From positions 1 through 36,263 of the forward strand of contig JAKOVX010000066.1 of the NCBI GenBank assembly GCA_029781855.1: 36,263 nucleotides of DNA, read 5' to 3'. Within the stretch, counting starts at the first letter, position 1. The number at the start of each line of letters is the position of its first letter. The stretch is from Acidobacteriota bacterium (GTDB lineage: Bacteria > Acidobacteriota > Blastocatellia > Pyrinomonadales > Pyrinomonadaceae). Under the pieces are notes generated by a model, which saw nothing but the letters and a program-made list of their open reading frames with translations, was not told where the DNA came from and did not search any database. The translations under genes and the position numbers were made by a program. This document shows positions 7,193 to 15,749 of this stretch, in pieces.

Positions 7193-8698
7193 ATGTCCGC
7201 TAAGCCAGAAGAACGATCCGATAACAACGAGATCCATCAACGTCTGCTCGACCTTGAGTCCAGTTCGAGGCTCCTCGAACCGGACGCCGCCGAGCGTTTC
7301 GCTGTTCGTGACGCCGTCGTCGACTATTCAGAGGCTTTTCTCGATAACATCGCGTCGATCAACGCTTACAATACCTCCGCGGAAATGGGCATCGGCCTGC
7401 TCGATTCTCCAATTTCCGAGACCGGCATCGGCATCGACGAGGCGATATCGCTCGTTCGCGAAAATGTCGACTCTCCGGGCCTGAATCCGGCGTCCGGCGG
7501 CCATCTCGGCTACATTCCCGGCGGCGGAATATACTACGCGGCACTCGGTGATTATTTGGCCGACGTTTTCAACCGCTACGCCGGAATCTTTTACGCGAGT
7601 CCCGGTGCCGTGCGGATGGAGAACATGCTGATCGCGTGGATGAACGAGATCGTCGGCTATCCGTCGACCGCGACCGGCAATCTGACCTCCGGCGGCAGTC
7701 TCGCGAATCTCATCGCCATCGTAACCGCCCGCGACGCCAAACGGATCAAGGCCGCGAACATCGAGCGGTCGGTCATTTATCTCAGTGAGCAGACGCATCA
7801 CTCGGTCGACAAAGCCATCCGCATCGCGGGCCTTGGCGAATGCGTCATCCGGCATTTGCCGCTCGATGAGCGCTATCGCATCCGGGCCGACAAGCTTGAA
7901 TCGCAGATCGCCGCCGATAAGGCCGCGGTCCTCAACCCGTTTCTCGTCGTCGCGTCCGCCGGTTCAACCGATGTCGGTGCGATCGACCCGCTGACGGAAA
8001 TCGGCGAGATATCGAAACGCCACGCCCTCTGGTACCACATCGACGCGGCGTACGGCGGATTCTTCGTGCTGACGGATGAGGGGAAGGCAAAACTAAAGGG
8101 AATTGAAAGTTCCGATTCGCTCGTCATCGACCCGCACAAGGGCCTGTTTCTGCCGTACGGCCTTGGCGTTGTCTTGGTGAAAGATGCTGCCGCGTTGCAC
8201 GAATCGCATCGCTATACTGCCAATTACATGCAGGACGCAGCCTCCGCGACCGACGAACCGTCGCCCGCCGACCTTTCGCCGGAGCTGACGAAGCATTTTC
8301 GTGGAATGCGCCTCTGGTTGCCGCTGAAACTTCACGGCGTCGCCCCGTTTCGCGCTTGTTTGGAGGAGAAGCTGCTGCTTGCGAAATATTTTCACGCCGA
8401 GGTCAAACGCCTGGGCTTTGCTAGCGAGATCGACCCCGAATTATCCGTCGTCACTTACCGCTGGTTGCCTAAAATGGGCGATGCAAATACATTTAACAAA
8501 AGGCTTCTCGACACCGTCGTCGCCGACGGCCGCGTGTTCATCTCGTCGACGATGCTGAACGGGGAATTCACCTTAAGATTCGCCTGCCTGGCGTTCCGGA
8601 CGCATCTGAGCACGGTCGATACGCTGCTGAGTGTTCTACATGACGCGGTCATTGAGCTGAGTGTCGGCAGCCCGCACGTAAGCGGCGGCTCGGCATAG
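7193..8698 (+). CDS. Pyridoxal-phosphate-dependent group II amino acid decarboxylase
   Basis: This 501-residue protein belongs to the aspartate/aromatic amino acid decarboxylase superfamily (PLP fold type I). Visible elements are GNLTSGGSLANL around residues 160-171 (phosphate-binding), YLSEQTHHSVDKA near 199, VASAGSTDVGAIDP near 254, WYHIDAAYGG near 280 (the Asp contacts the pyridine nitrogen), and VIDPHKGLFLPYG near 310, whose Lys forms the Schiff base. It converts an L-amino acid to its amine plus CO2, but the substrate cannot be read from the sequence: the motif after the lysine differs from the NPHKW of aromatic amino acid decarboxylases. The spacing from RNase J is ~100 bp with no strong Shine-Dalgarno sequence, so it may have its own promoter. 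Confidence 0.88.
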   Translation: MSAKPEERSDNNEIHQRLLDLESSSRLLEPDAAERFAVRDAVVDYSEAFLDNIASINAYNTSAEMGIGLLDSPISETGIGIDEAISLVRENVDSPGLNPASGGHLGYIPGGGIYYAALGDYLADVFNRYAGIFYASPGAVRMENMLIAWMNEIVGYPSTATGNLTSGGSLANLIAIVTARDAKRIKAANIERSVIYLSEQTHHSVDKAIRIAGLGECVIRHLPLDERYRIRADKLESQIAADKAAVLNPFLVVASAGSTDVGAIDPLTEIGEISKRHALWYHIDAAYGGFFVLTDEGKAKLKGIESSDSLVIDPHKGLFLPYGLGVVLVKDAAALHESHRYTANYMQDAASATDEPSPADLSPELTKHFRGMRLWLPLKLHGVAPFRACLEEKLLLAKYFHAEVKRLGFASEIDPELSVVTYRWLPKMGDANTFNKRLLDTVVADGRVFISSTMLNGEFTLRFACLAFRTHLSTVDTLLSVLHDAVIELSVGSPHVSGGSA

Positions 8699-8754
8699 CA
8701 TTTATCTGCCGGCGAGCCATAATTGGCTCCGAAACGGCTGACAATGTGAACAAT

Positions 8755-9525
8755 ATGAGTTGGAAAGGCAAAACAGTATTCCTAACAGGAGCGTCGAGCG
8801 GAATCGGCGCCGGATTGGCCGTCGCTTTGGCAAAACAAGGGGCGGTTCTTGGCCTTCTTGCCCGTCGCAAGGAACTGCTCGATAAGCTCAGGAAGGATTG
8901 TGAAAAAGCTGGCGGCACAGCACGTGTCTTTGCGTGCGACGTGACCAATGAGGATGCGGTCCTCGCGGCTGCCGAGGAGTTCAAGCACGAATTCAATCAA
9001 ATCGACGTCCTCATCGCTAACGCTGGTATCGGAGGCAACAACGCCGAGACGCGTGCGATGCAGCCGCTCGCGGTAAAGAAGGTGATCGACATCAACCTGA
9101 TGGGAGCGGTTAATTCCGTGCATGCCGTCCTGCCGGGAATGCTGAAACGCGGATCGGGCCATATCGTGGCGATCTCAAGCCTCGCGGGCTTTCGCGGGTT
9201 GCCGCGTTCGGCGGCGTATTCGGCCAGCAAGGCCGGTATGACTGCGTTTTTCGAGAGCGTCCGCCTCGACGTCAAGCATCAGGGCGTCGACGTCACCATC
9301 ATTCAGCCGGGCTTCATCAAAACGCCACTAACCTCAGGGCGCGAGGCCAAAATGCCGTTCATTATGGAGCTCGACGATGCGATCCCGCTTTTCATCAAGG
9401 CGATCGAGAAAAAGAAGCGTTTTGCCGCGTTCCCGTGGCAGCTCGCGACCTTTGTCCGTGCCGGTAAATTCATGCCGGGATGGCTCTACGACCGTGTTGC
9501 CGGTCGAGCTCGTTATCGCGAATAG
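8755..9525 (+). CDS. Short-chain dehydrogenase/reductase (SDR family)
   Basis: A classical SDR of 256 residues with a Rossmann cofactor site TGASSGIG near residues 10-17, NAGIGG near 87, a catalytic Ser in ISSLAGFRG near 137-145, and the YSASK catalytic Tyr/Lys pair near 154-158. Downstream is the usual PGFIKTPLT segment. The arginine pair in LLARRKE after beta-strand 2 suggests NADP(H) preference. The C-terminal ~40 residues (KKKRFAAFPWQL, MPGWLYDRVAGR) are seen in SDRs acting on lipid-like substrates, but the substrate is unknown. ATG at 8755 begins MSWKGKTVFLTG; an in-frame GTG lies at 8746. Neither has a clear ribosome binding site. Confidence 0.88.
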   Translation: MSWKGKTVFLTGASSGIGAGLAVALAKQGAVLGLLARRKELLDKLRKDCEKAGGTARVFACDVTNEDAVLAAAEEFKHEFNQIDVLIANAGIGGNNAETRAMQPLAVKKVIDINLMGAVNSVHAVLPGMLKRGSGHIVAISSLAGFRGLPRSAAYSASKAGMTAFFESVRLDVKHQGVDVTIIQPGFIKTPLTSGREAKMPFIMELDDAIPLFIKAIEKKKRFAAFPWQLATFVRAGKFMPGWLYDRVAGRARYRE

Positions 9526-9597
9526 TGTGATAGCGGCCGATGTGCTAGATTGTATTTTTCGATCCTTGGTCTCGTCCTCCTACCGCATTTCGCACAT

Positions 9598-10491
9598 ATG
9601 GACTTATTTCAGGCGATAATTCTTGGCATTGTTCAAGGCCTGACCGAGTTTATTCCGGTCAGTTCCACCGCACATCTGGTGTTTGCGAGCCGCTGGGTCA
9701 ACCTTTACGGCGGCAATGCCGAACAGACGACCGCGACGATGGCGGTCATTCAGCTCGGCACTCTCGCAGCGGTATTCGTGTATTTTGCCGCAGATATTTT
9801 CAATATTTCGTCGGCATTCATACGCGATCATTACGCTCTCCTGACGGGCAAACGTGGGATGCGCTTTTCCGGTACCGACGGCGTCCGCCCGATCTGGCTT
9901 TCGGAAGAGGCGTGGCTCGGGTGGCTGGTCATCGTCGGATCGATCCCGATCGGGACACTCGGCCTGCTGTTCAAAGATTTTATCGAGGGCTCTGGGACCA
10001 AAAACCTCTGGGTCATCGCGATCATGTTGATCGTCATCGCCGTCCTGCTTGTCGGAGCGGAACTGGTCGGAAGCCAGCGAAAGGACATCAAACATCTGGG
10101 ATTCGTCGACGCGCTCGTGCAGGGATTCTCGCAATGTCTTGCTCTCATGCCCGGTGCGAGCCGCTCCGGTTCCACGATCATGGGCGGCCTTTTCGCGGGC
10201 GAAAAGCGTGAAACTGCGGCCCGATTCTCGTTCCTTTTATCAATTCCGGCAATTACAGCCAGCGGCCTGCTCGAATTGCGAAAGGCTCTCAAGATCCTTC
10301 CGCACGACAGCTTTGTCCCGCTGCTCGTCGGCACGCTTGTCGCGGGAATAATCGGTTATGCGTCGATCTGGGCCCTGCTCGCGTATCTCAAAAGAAATAC
10401 GACCTACGTATTCGTCGTTTATCGTTTGATCCTTGGCACCGTGATCCTCGTTCTGCTTTATAAGGGCGTTATCAGCCCGGTCGTCAACTGA
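9598..10491 (+). CDS. uppP: Undecaprenyl-diphosphatase (bacitracin resistance protein)
   Basis: The 297-residue integral membrane protein dephosphorylates undecaprenyl diphosphate to recycle the lipid carrier for peptidoglycan and other surface glycans. Both family signatures are present: GLTEFIPVSSTAHL at residues 14-27 with the catalytic glutamate, and MPGASRSGSTI near 183-193 with the catalytic Ser/Arg. About eight hydrophobic segments follow the known topology. The ATG at 9598 (MDLFQAIILG) is the natural family start; the open frame extends upstream to 9550, but those residues do not fit the family. It is followed after 11 bp by recJ. Confidence 0.95.
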   Translation: MDLFQAIILGIVQGLTEFIPVSSTAHLVFASRWVNLYGGNAEQTTATMAVIQLGTLAAVFVYFAADIFNISSAFIRDHYALLTGKRGMRFSGTDGVRPIWLSEEAWLGWLVIVGSIPIGTLGLLFKDFIEGSGTKNLWVIAIMLIVIAVLLVGAELVGSQRKDIKHLGFVDALVQGFSQCLALMPGASRSGSTIMGGLFAGEKRETAARFSFLLSIPAITASGLLELRKALKILPHDSFVPLLVGTLVAGIIGYASIWALLAYLKRNTTYVFVVYRLILGTVILVLLYKGVISPVVN

Positions 10492-10502
10492 TTGGATCCC
10501 AC

Positions 10503-12203
10503 GTGCAAAAACGCTGGACGATACGCAAACACGATGCCGACGCCGTTAATAAGCTCGCAGCCGAGCTTGGCGTAATGCCGCTGGTCGCCGCCCTGCTCAT
10601 CGCCCGCGGCCACGACACGTCCGAAAAGGCTTTTCAATTCCTAAACCCATCGCCTGAACATCTCCACGAACCATACTTGATGGTCGGAATGCGCGAAGCC
10701 GTAGATCGCATTAAGTTGGCGGTCGAGAACCGCGAAAAAGTCCTGATCTGGGGCGACCTCGACGTTGACGGCACGACCGGAACTGTCCTGTTGCGCAAGA
10801 CCTTCTCCCTGCTCGGGCTTGAAACGAGCTATCACATCACGAACCGCTTCACCGAAAATCGCGGGATCAATTTCGAGCCCCTTGAAACCGCACGCGCCGA
10901 GGGCTTTACGCTGCTCGCCAGCGTCGATACCGGAACCTCTAATTTCGAAGAGGTCCGCCGCGCAAAAGAGATCGGCATGGACACGATCATCTGCGACCAT
11001 CACGAGATCAAGGACGACACGATCTTGCCGCCGGCGGTTGCGTTGGTAAACCCGTTTCACCCCGACAGCGAATATCCGGACGATAATCTCGCGGGCGTCG
11101 GCGTGGCATTCAAGCTCGCGCACGCCGTGCTGCGGGAATTCGACCTTGAATCCGAGATCCCCGGGCTGCTGAAGATCGCAGCGATCGGCACCGTCGCAGA
11201 TGTCGTCGATCTAACGGGCGAGAACCGCGCCATCGTCGCTCTCGGGCTGATAGATCTGGTCAAGACCGACAACTGGGGCCTCAAGGCTCTGATGGAGGTC
11301 GCCGATTGTCGCTCGGACATGACGAGTATGCATATCGGTTTCCGGATCGGCCCGCGTATCAATGCCGCCGGTCGTATGGAGGTCGGGACGCACGTCGTTG
11401 AACTATTAGAGGCGGAGAACTTTGCCGACGCGCGAAGGATCGCGGCCGTGCTCGACTCTCATAATCGCGAACGCCAAAAGGTCCAAACCGATGTTGCCGG
11501 CAAGGCGATCCTGGCAGCATCCGAATTGCCGGATTCTAACTTTATTGTCGTGGCCGGCGAAGGCTGGCATAAAGGCGTTGTCGGACTCGCCGCGTCCCGC
11601 GTCGCCGAGAAGTTTCACCGGCCTACGATCGTTTTTTCACTTGAGGACGGCCTCGCCACCGGCAGCGCACGCAGCATCAAAGGATTCGACCTTTTTCAGG
11701 CTCTTGGTTCTGTGTCCGATCTTTTAGAGTCATTTGGCGGCCACGTCGCGGCGGCGGGAATGAAGGCCAGAGAGGAAAATATCGATGAATTGCGAGCCCG
11801 CCTCGATAAGTATGCCGATGAAACGATCCCGCTCGACGAACGTACACCCGAATTAATGATTGACGCGGTCGTCACGTCCAAAACCTTGAGCCTCGATCTG
11901 CTCAACGGCCTGGCAGCCTTCGAGCCGTTCGGCGCCGGCAATCCGAAGCCGATCTTCGTCACCCGGGGCCTTATCCTTCGCGACGAACCCTTCGTGATGA
12001 AGGACAAGCACCTGAAATTAAAACTGATCGGCGAGGACAATAAGCAGTTCGAGGCCGTCTGGTGGGACGGGGTCGAACGATCTAAGGGGCAAACGCTGGC
12101 ACCCAATAACCGCATCGAACTTGCTTACGTGGCCGAGGCCAACACGTGGCAGGGAAACACCAGACTACAACTTGTCGTCGAAGACCTGAGAACAGATAAT
12201 TAG
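10503..12203 (+). CDS. recJ: Single-stranded-DNA-specific exonuclease RecJ
   Basis: The 566-residue protein degrades single-stranded DNA 5'-3' in recombination and mismatch/base excision repair. It has the DHH phosphoesterase motifs: GDLDVDGTTG near residues 81-90 (motif I, usually DYDVDG), ASVDTGTS near 139 (motif II), ICDHHE near 163-168 (motif III) and a further Asp in GTVADVVDL near 230. The RINAAGRM motif near 283-290 links to the DHHA1 domain, where GWHKGVVGLAASR and GGHVAAAGM are seen. A C-terminal OB-fold closes the protein. Translation begins at a GTG (10503), 11 bp after the uppP stop. The stop at 12203 is 4 bp before the next gene, so the genes are cotranscribed. Confidence 0.95.
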   Translation: MQKRWTIRKHDADAVNKLAAELGVMPLVAALLIARGHDTSEKAFQFLNPSPEHLHEPYLMVGMREAVDRIKLAVENREKVLIWGDLDVDGTTGTVLLRKTFSLLGLETSYHITNRFTENRGINFEPLETARAEGFTLLASVDTGTSNFEEVRRAKEIGMDTIICDHHEIKDDTILPPAVALVNPFHPDSEYPDDNLAGVGVAFKLAHAVLREFDLESEIPGLLKIAAIGTVADVVDLTGENRAIVALGLIDLVKTDNWGLKALMEVADCRSDMTSMHIGFRIGPRINAAGRMEVGTHVVELLEAENFADARRIAAVLDSHNRERQKVQTDVAGKAILAASELPDSNFIVVAGEGWHKGVVGLAASRVAEKFHRPTIVFSLEDGLATGSARSIKGFDLFQALGSVSDLLESFGGHVAAAGMKAREENIDELRARLDKYADETIPLDERTPELMIDAVVTSKTLSLDLLNGLAAFEPFGAGNPKPIFVTRGLILRDEPFVMKDKHLKLKLIGEDNKQFEAVWWDGVERSKGQTLAPNNRIELAYVAEANTWQGNTRLQLVVEDLRTDN

Positions 12204-12207
12204 AATT

Positions 12208-14862
12208 GTGGCAGCAGACATCAAAGAGCACAGCCTTGAGGAGTTCCGGTTTCGGGCTAATCTGCCGCGATTCTTTCGCTATGCCGCTGCCGGCCTGATC
12301 ATCGTTACGATAATTGCCGTGATCATCGGGTTTTACAGGTCCCGAGCGAATACGCAGTTTCGGCTTAAAAGTGAACACACCCAGCTCTCGACCGAAATTG
12401 TAGCCGAGATCTCCGGCTACGAGCGCCTCGAAAGTGACGGCGAAAAGGCGAAATATTTTCTTAAAGCCGACCACGCAAAAACCTTTTCCGACAATCACCA
12501 GGAACTTGAAAACGTCTTCATCCGAACGTACGACGATCAGGGAGCCGAGGCGGATAAGATGACCGCTCAAAAGGTCTTGTACATTCCCGAGGAGAACAAG
12601 AATTTTACGGCCTACATGAACGGCGATGTCAATATCGACACCCGCGACGGCCTGAACATCAAGACGAACAACATCATCTATACCAAGAAGAATGACACCG
12701 CCGAGGCCGACGAAGCGGTCGATTTCGCCCGCGGCAACGTACGCGGCAAATCCTTTGGAGCGACCGTCCTGATGGGCGAAAAGCGTTTGGAACTGCTCAA
12801 GGATGTTCACATTCAGACATACGATTCGCCGGAGCTGGCAAAATCAGCCGTCAAATACTCCGACGTTTCCGCCGGTTCTGCGTCCTATGACCAGGCTACC
12901 GACCGGATCGAGCTAAAAACAAAGGTTGCGATCAGTCTCAAATCAAAGAATGCGTCGGGCGGCGACCGATCGACGGACATCAAGGCAGACCGCGCGATGC
13001 TCTATCTCGACGGCGACGTGGCCGGACAGGATAACCAAAGTGCTCAGTTAAAGCGTTTCGAGCTCTTTGACAACGTAAATATCGTATCAAAGGACGCCGG
13101 AGCTCAGCCGACGGTGATCGACAGCGGATATGCGCTTTATGACAAAACGGCCGACCGCTACGAGCTCACAAACGGCGCCCACATCGTCGCCAACCAGAAT
13201 GACAAACCGACCGACATCAAGGCGTCCGCCGCCATCTGGGACCGGCCGCATCATAAGATAGACCTCAGCGGAAATGCCGAGGTCACGCAGGGCGGCGACT
13301 ACGTCAAGGGTGATAACGTCAGTGTCGACCTTTTCCCCGACGACAAGGTCAAGGCTGCTGCCGTTCGCGGCAACGGCCTCGTACGGCAGGAGAGCGATAC
13401 GCGTACGACGACGGTCACCGCACCTGAGATCAATGCCACATGGAACGATGCGCGTCAGCTTGCCGCAGCAAATACCGTAGGCGAAAGCGTTGCACGGCTC
13501 GAGCCCGTCGGCGATTCCGAGTATTCGCTGATAACTCTCTCGGCTCCGCGGGCCATCCGCCTTGTTTTCAAGGGCCTGGGCCTTCTCACAAGTATGACGA
13601 CCGATGGCCGGACGACGATCCAGTTCGATGCGGCAGGCAAGGACCCGAACTCAGCCAGCAAGCGTGTCACCGCCGACACCGTCAATACATATTTCTACGA
13701 CAACGGTAAGGATATGCGCCGTGCCGAGGCGGTCGGTGACGCAGAGTTGTATATCGAGCCGGTTACCGCTGCCCCCGAAAATTTCAAAACGACGATCAAC
13801 GCGCCGCGTTTCGACTGTGACTTTTTCCCGACCGGCAGCAACGCCAAAACCTGCGTCGGCGGCAAAAAGACCAAAACCGTTCGCGTTCGTACCGTTGCAG
13901 CCGAGGGACGCGGCACCCAGACGCTGCTGGCAGACACGCTGAACGTCGATTTTAACGAGAAAACCCGTGACCTGGACCGGCTTGACGCCGTCGGCAACGC
14001 CAAATTTACCGAACTGCAGCGAAGCGCTTTGTCGTCGCAAATGATCTTTACCCAGGCCGACTCGACCGTCAGGCTCCGCGGCGGTGAGCCGGTCGCTTTT
14101 GACGGCAGTTCCCGTGCAAAGGCGAAGGAGATCGACTGGAATACGAACGCTCGCCACTCATATCTTCGCGGCGCCGTTAGCGTTACCTACTACAGCCGCA
14201 AGGATATGGGCGATTCCGTCCCATTCGCGTCTTCCGACAAGCCGGTGTTTATTACATCCGAGACCGCCGACTTCGATCACGCCTCCAGCATCGCGACCTT
14301 CACCGAAAATGCAAGGACGTGGCAGGGCTCCAACTACGTTCGGGGCAACCGAATCGTTGTCGAGCAGGACAAGGGAAAGATGATGGCCGACGGAAACGTC
14401 CAGAGCGTCCTTTACGATTCGAAGCAAAAGGTCGGCGCCCGAGATGTGAGCGTTCCGGTCTACGCCGCCGCAAAGTCGCTGAACTATGACCGCGACAGCC
14501 GGGTCCTGAAATATAATGGCGACACTGACATCCGTCAGGGTACCGATCGCGTAACATCCGGCACGACTGACGTTTATCTCAACGAGAATAACGAGGTCGT
14601 CAAGACGGTCTCCGAAACAGCCGTCGTCGTTACCCAACCCGGGCGGCGTGCTTCGGGAAGTTGGCTGCTTTATACTGCCGGTGACGAGGTTGCGGTACTT
14701 CGCGGGTCGCCCGCGAAGGTAACGGACGCGGAGAACGGCTCGTCCGAGGCTGCCGAGATCACGTTTCGCATGCGCGAACACAACGTCATCAGCGAGGGAA
14801 AAGCAAAGCCAAACAGCGGCGGAAGGTTGCGAAATGTTTACAAGATCAAGCCCGCTCAGTGA
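12208..14862 (+). CDS. LptC/LptA (OstA)-type lipopolysaccharide transport protein, fused form
   Basis: This 884-residue protein starts (GTG at 12208) with ~25 cytoplasmic residues and one membrane anchor (about 25-46, FFRYAAAGLIIVTIIAVIIGF), as in LptC. The next ~150 residues are LptC-like (YFLKADHAKTFSDN, LENVFIRTYDDQG, GLNIKTNNIIYTKKND). From ~240 onward it carries repeated OstA/LptA-like beta-jellyroll units, recognisable by recurring 'GDVN..', 'AAIWDRPHHKIDLSGNAEV', 'TADFDHASSIATFTENA' and 'VYLNENNEVVKTV' strands. Separate LptC and LptA are each about 180-200 residues, so this looks like both in one periplasmic bridge. It is followed after 3 bp by the LptB ATPase gene, which fixes the functional context as lipopolysaccharide export from inner to outer membrane. 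Confidence 0.82.
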   Translation: MAADIKEHSLEEFRFRANLPRFFRYAAAGLIIVTIIAVIIGFYRSRANTQFRLKSEHTQLSTEIVAEISGYERLESDGEKAKYFLKADHAKTFSDNHQELENVFIRTYDDQGAEADKMTAQKVLYIPEENKNFTAYMNGDVNIDTRDGLNIKTNNIIYTKKNDTAEADEAVDFARGNVRGKSFGATVLMGEKRLELLKDVHIQTYDSPELAKSAVKYSDVSAGSASYDQATDRIELKTKVAISLKSKNASGGDRSTDIKADRAMLYLDGDVAGQDNQSAQLKRFELFDNVNIVSKDAGAQPTVIDSGYALYDKTADRYELTNGAHIVANQNDKPTDIKASAAIWDRPHHKIDLSGNAEVTQGGDYVKGDNVSVDLFPDDKVKAAAVRGNGLVRQESDTRTTTVTAPEINATWNDARQLAAANTVGESVARLEPVGDSEYSLITLSAPRAIRLVFKGLGLLTSMTTDGRTTIQFDAAGKDPNSASKRVTADTVNTYFYDNGKDMRRAEAVGDAELYIEPVTAAPENFKTTINAPRFDCDFFPTGSNAKTCVGGKKTKTVRVRTVAAEGRGTQTLLADTLNVDFNEKTRDLDRLDAVGNAKFTELQRSALSSQMIFTQADSTVRLRGGEPVAFDGSSRAKAKEIDWNTNARHSYLRGAVSVTYYSRKDMGDSVPFASSDKPVFITSETADFDHASSIATFTENARTWQGSNYVRGNRIVVEQDKGKMMADGNVQSVLYDSKQKVGARDVSVPVYAAAKSLNYDRDSRVLKYNGDTDIRQGTDRVTSGTTDVYLNENNEVVKTVSETAVVVTQPGRRASGSWLLYTAGDEVAVLRGSPAKVTDAENGSSEAAEITFRMREHNVISEGKAKPNSGGRLRNVYKIKPAQ

Positions 14863-14865
14863 TCA

Positions 14866-15642
14866 ATGACGAACGACCCGACACACAACGGCAACAATAA
14901 CGGCACCCACGACGCGATCGGGCATTCCTTGCGCGCCGTCGACCTTCAGAAGACATACGGCCGCCGACGCGTTGTTGACGATGTCAGCCTTTACGTGCGG
15001 AAAGGAGAGGTTGTCGGCCTGCTTGGTGCGAATGGAGCCGGTAAGACGACGACGTTCCACATGCTCGTCGGCCTCGAACGAACGGAACAGGGTGCGATCA
15101 CGCTGAACGGCCGCGATGTGACGGCGTTGCCGATGTATCTGCGTGCGAGGCTCGGCCTCGGTTATCTTCCGCAGGAACCTTCGATTTTCCGAAAATTTAC
15201 GGCCGAGCAGAACATTCTGGCCGTGCTCGAGACAATGAAGATGTCACGCGACGAGCGGTTCGTCCGGCTCGGCGAACTGCTCGACGAATTCGGCGTCCAA
15301 CACGTTCGCCGGGTTCGCGGCGACGCCCTGTCGGGCGGCGAACGGCGGCGTGTCGAGATCGCCCGGTGCCTCGCGACCGAACCTGAATTCATTCTGCTGG
15401 ACGAACCGTTCGCCGGTATCGACCCGCTGGCAATCGACGACATTCGGGAGATTATCCTGTACCTCAAGAAACAGGGGATCGGGATCCTAATTACCGACCA
15501 CAATGTCCGCGAGACGCTGGGCATCACCGACCGGGCCTATATCCTTTCTGAGGGCCGAATTCTGCGCTCCGGCAGCCCGGCGGAGCTCGTCGACGACGCC
15601 GATGTCAGACGTCTTTATCTTGGTGAAAGATTCACATTGTAG
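14866..15642 (+). CDS. lptB: Lipopolysaccharide export ABC transporter ATPase LptB
   Basis: The 258-residue ATPase powers LPS extraction by the LptB2FGC complex on the cytoplasmic face. Walker A is GANGAGKTT (about residues 55-63), the Q-loop is [12 protein letters not shown], the signature is [13 protein letters not shown] (~154-166), Walker B is [13 protein letters not shown] (~175-187), and the switch His is in ITDHNVRET. The family-typical [16 protein letters not shown] and [15 protein letters not shown] segments distinguish LptB from amino-acid transporter ATPases. The N-terminus carries ~20 extra Asn/His-rich residues. LptF and LptG are not in this window. The ATG at 14866 follows the LptC/LptA stop by 3 bp. 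Confidence 0.95.
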   Translation: MTNDPTHNGNNNGTHDAIGHSLRAVDLQKTYGRRRVVDDVSLYVRKGEVVGLLGANGAGKTTTFHMLVGLERTEQGAITLNGRDVTALPMYLRARLGLGYLPQEPSIFRKFTAEQNILAVLETMKMSRDERFVRLGELLDEFGVQHVRRVRGDALSGGERRRVEIARCLATEPEFILLDEPFAGIDPLAIDDIREIILYLKKQGIGILITDHNVRETLGITDRAYILSEGRILRSGSPAELVDDADVRRLYLGERFTL

Positions 15643-15652
15643 GCCCTTTAGT

Positions 15653-15682
15653 TTTCCATTTACTGGATAAAATAGTTATAAT
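15653..15682 (+). promoter_or_regulatory. Probable sigma-70-type promoter of rpoN
   Basis: A perfect TATAAT lies at 15677-15682. TTTCCA at 15653-15658 (4 of 6 matches to the -35) is 18 bases upstream. The predicted leader of ~60 bases contains a small GC-rich hairpin (GTGCCG-CAC-GGCAC) before the rpoN start at 15750. Confidence 0.5.
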
Positions 15683-15749
15683 CTCACTTAGGAACGATTT
15701 TTGCGTAGGGCGTGCCGCACGGCACCCGGAACGCGTCTTCTGACCTGAT

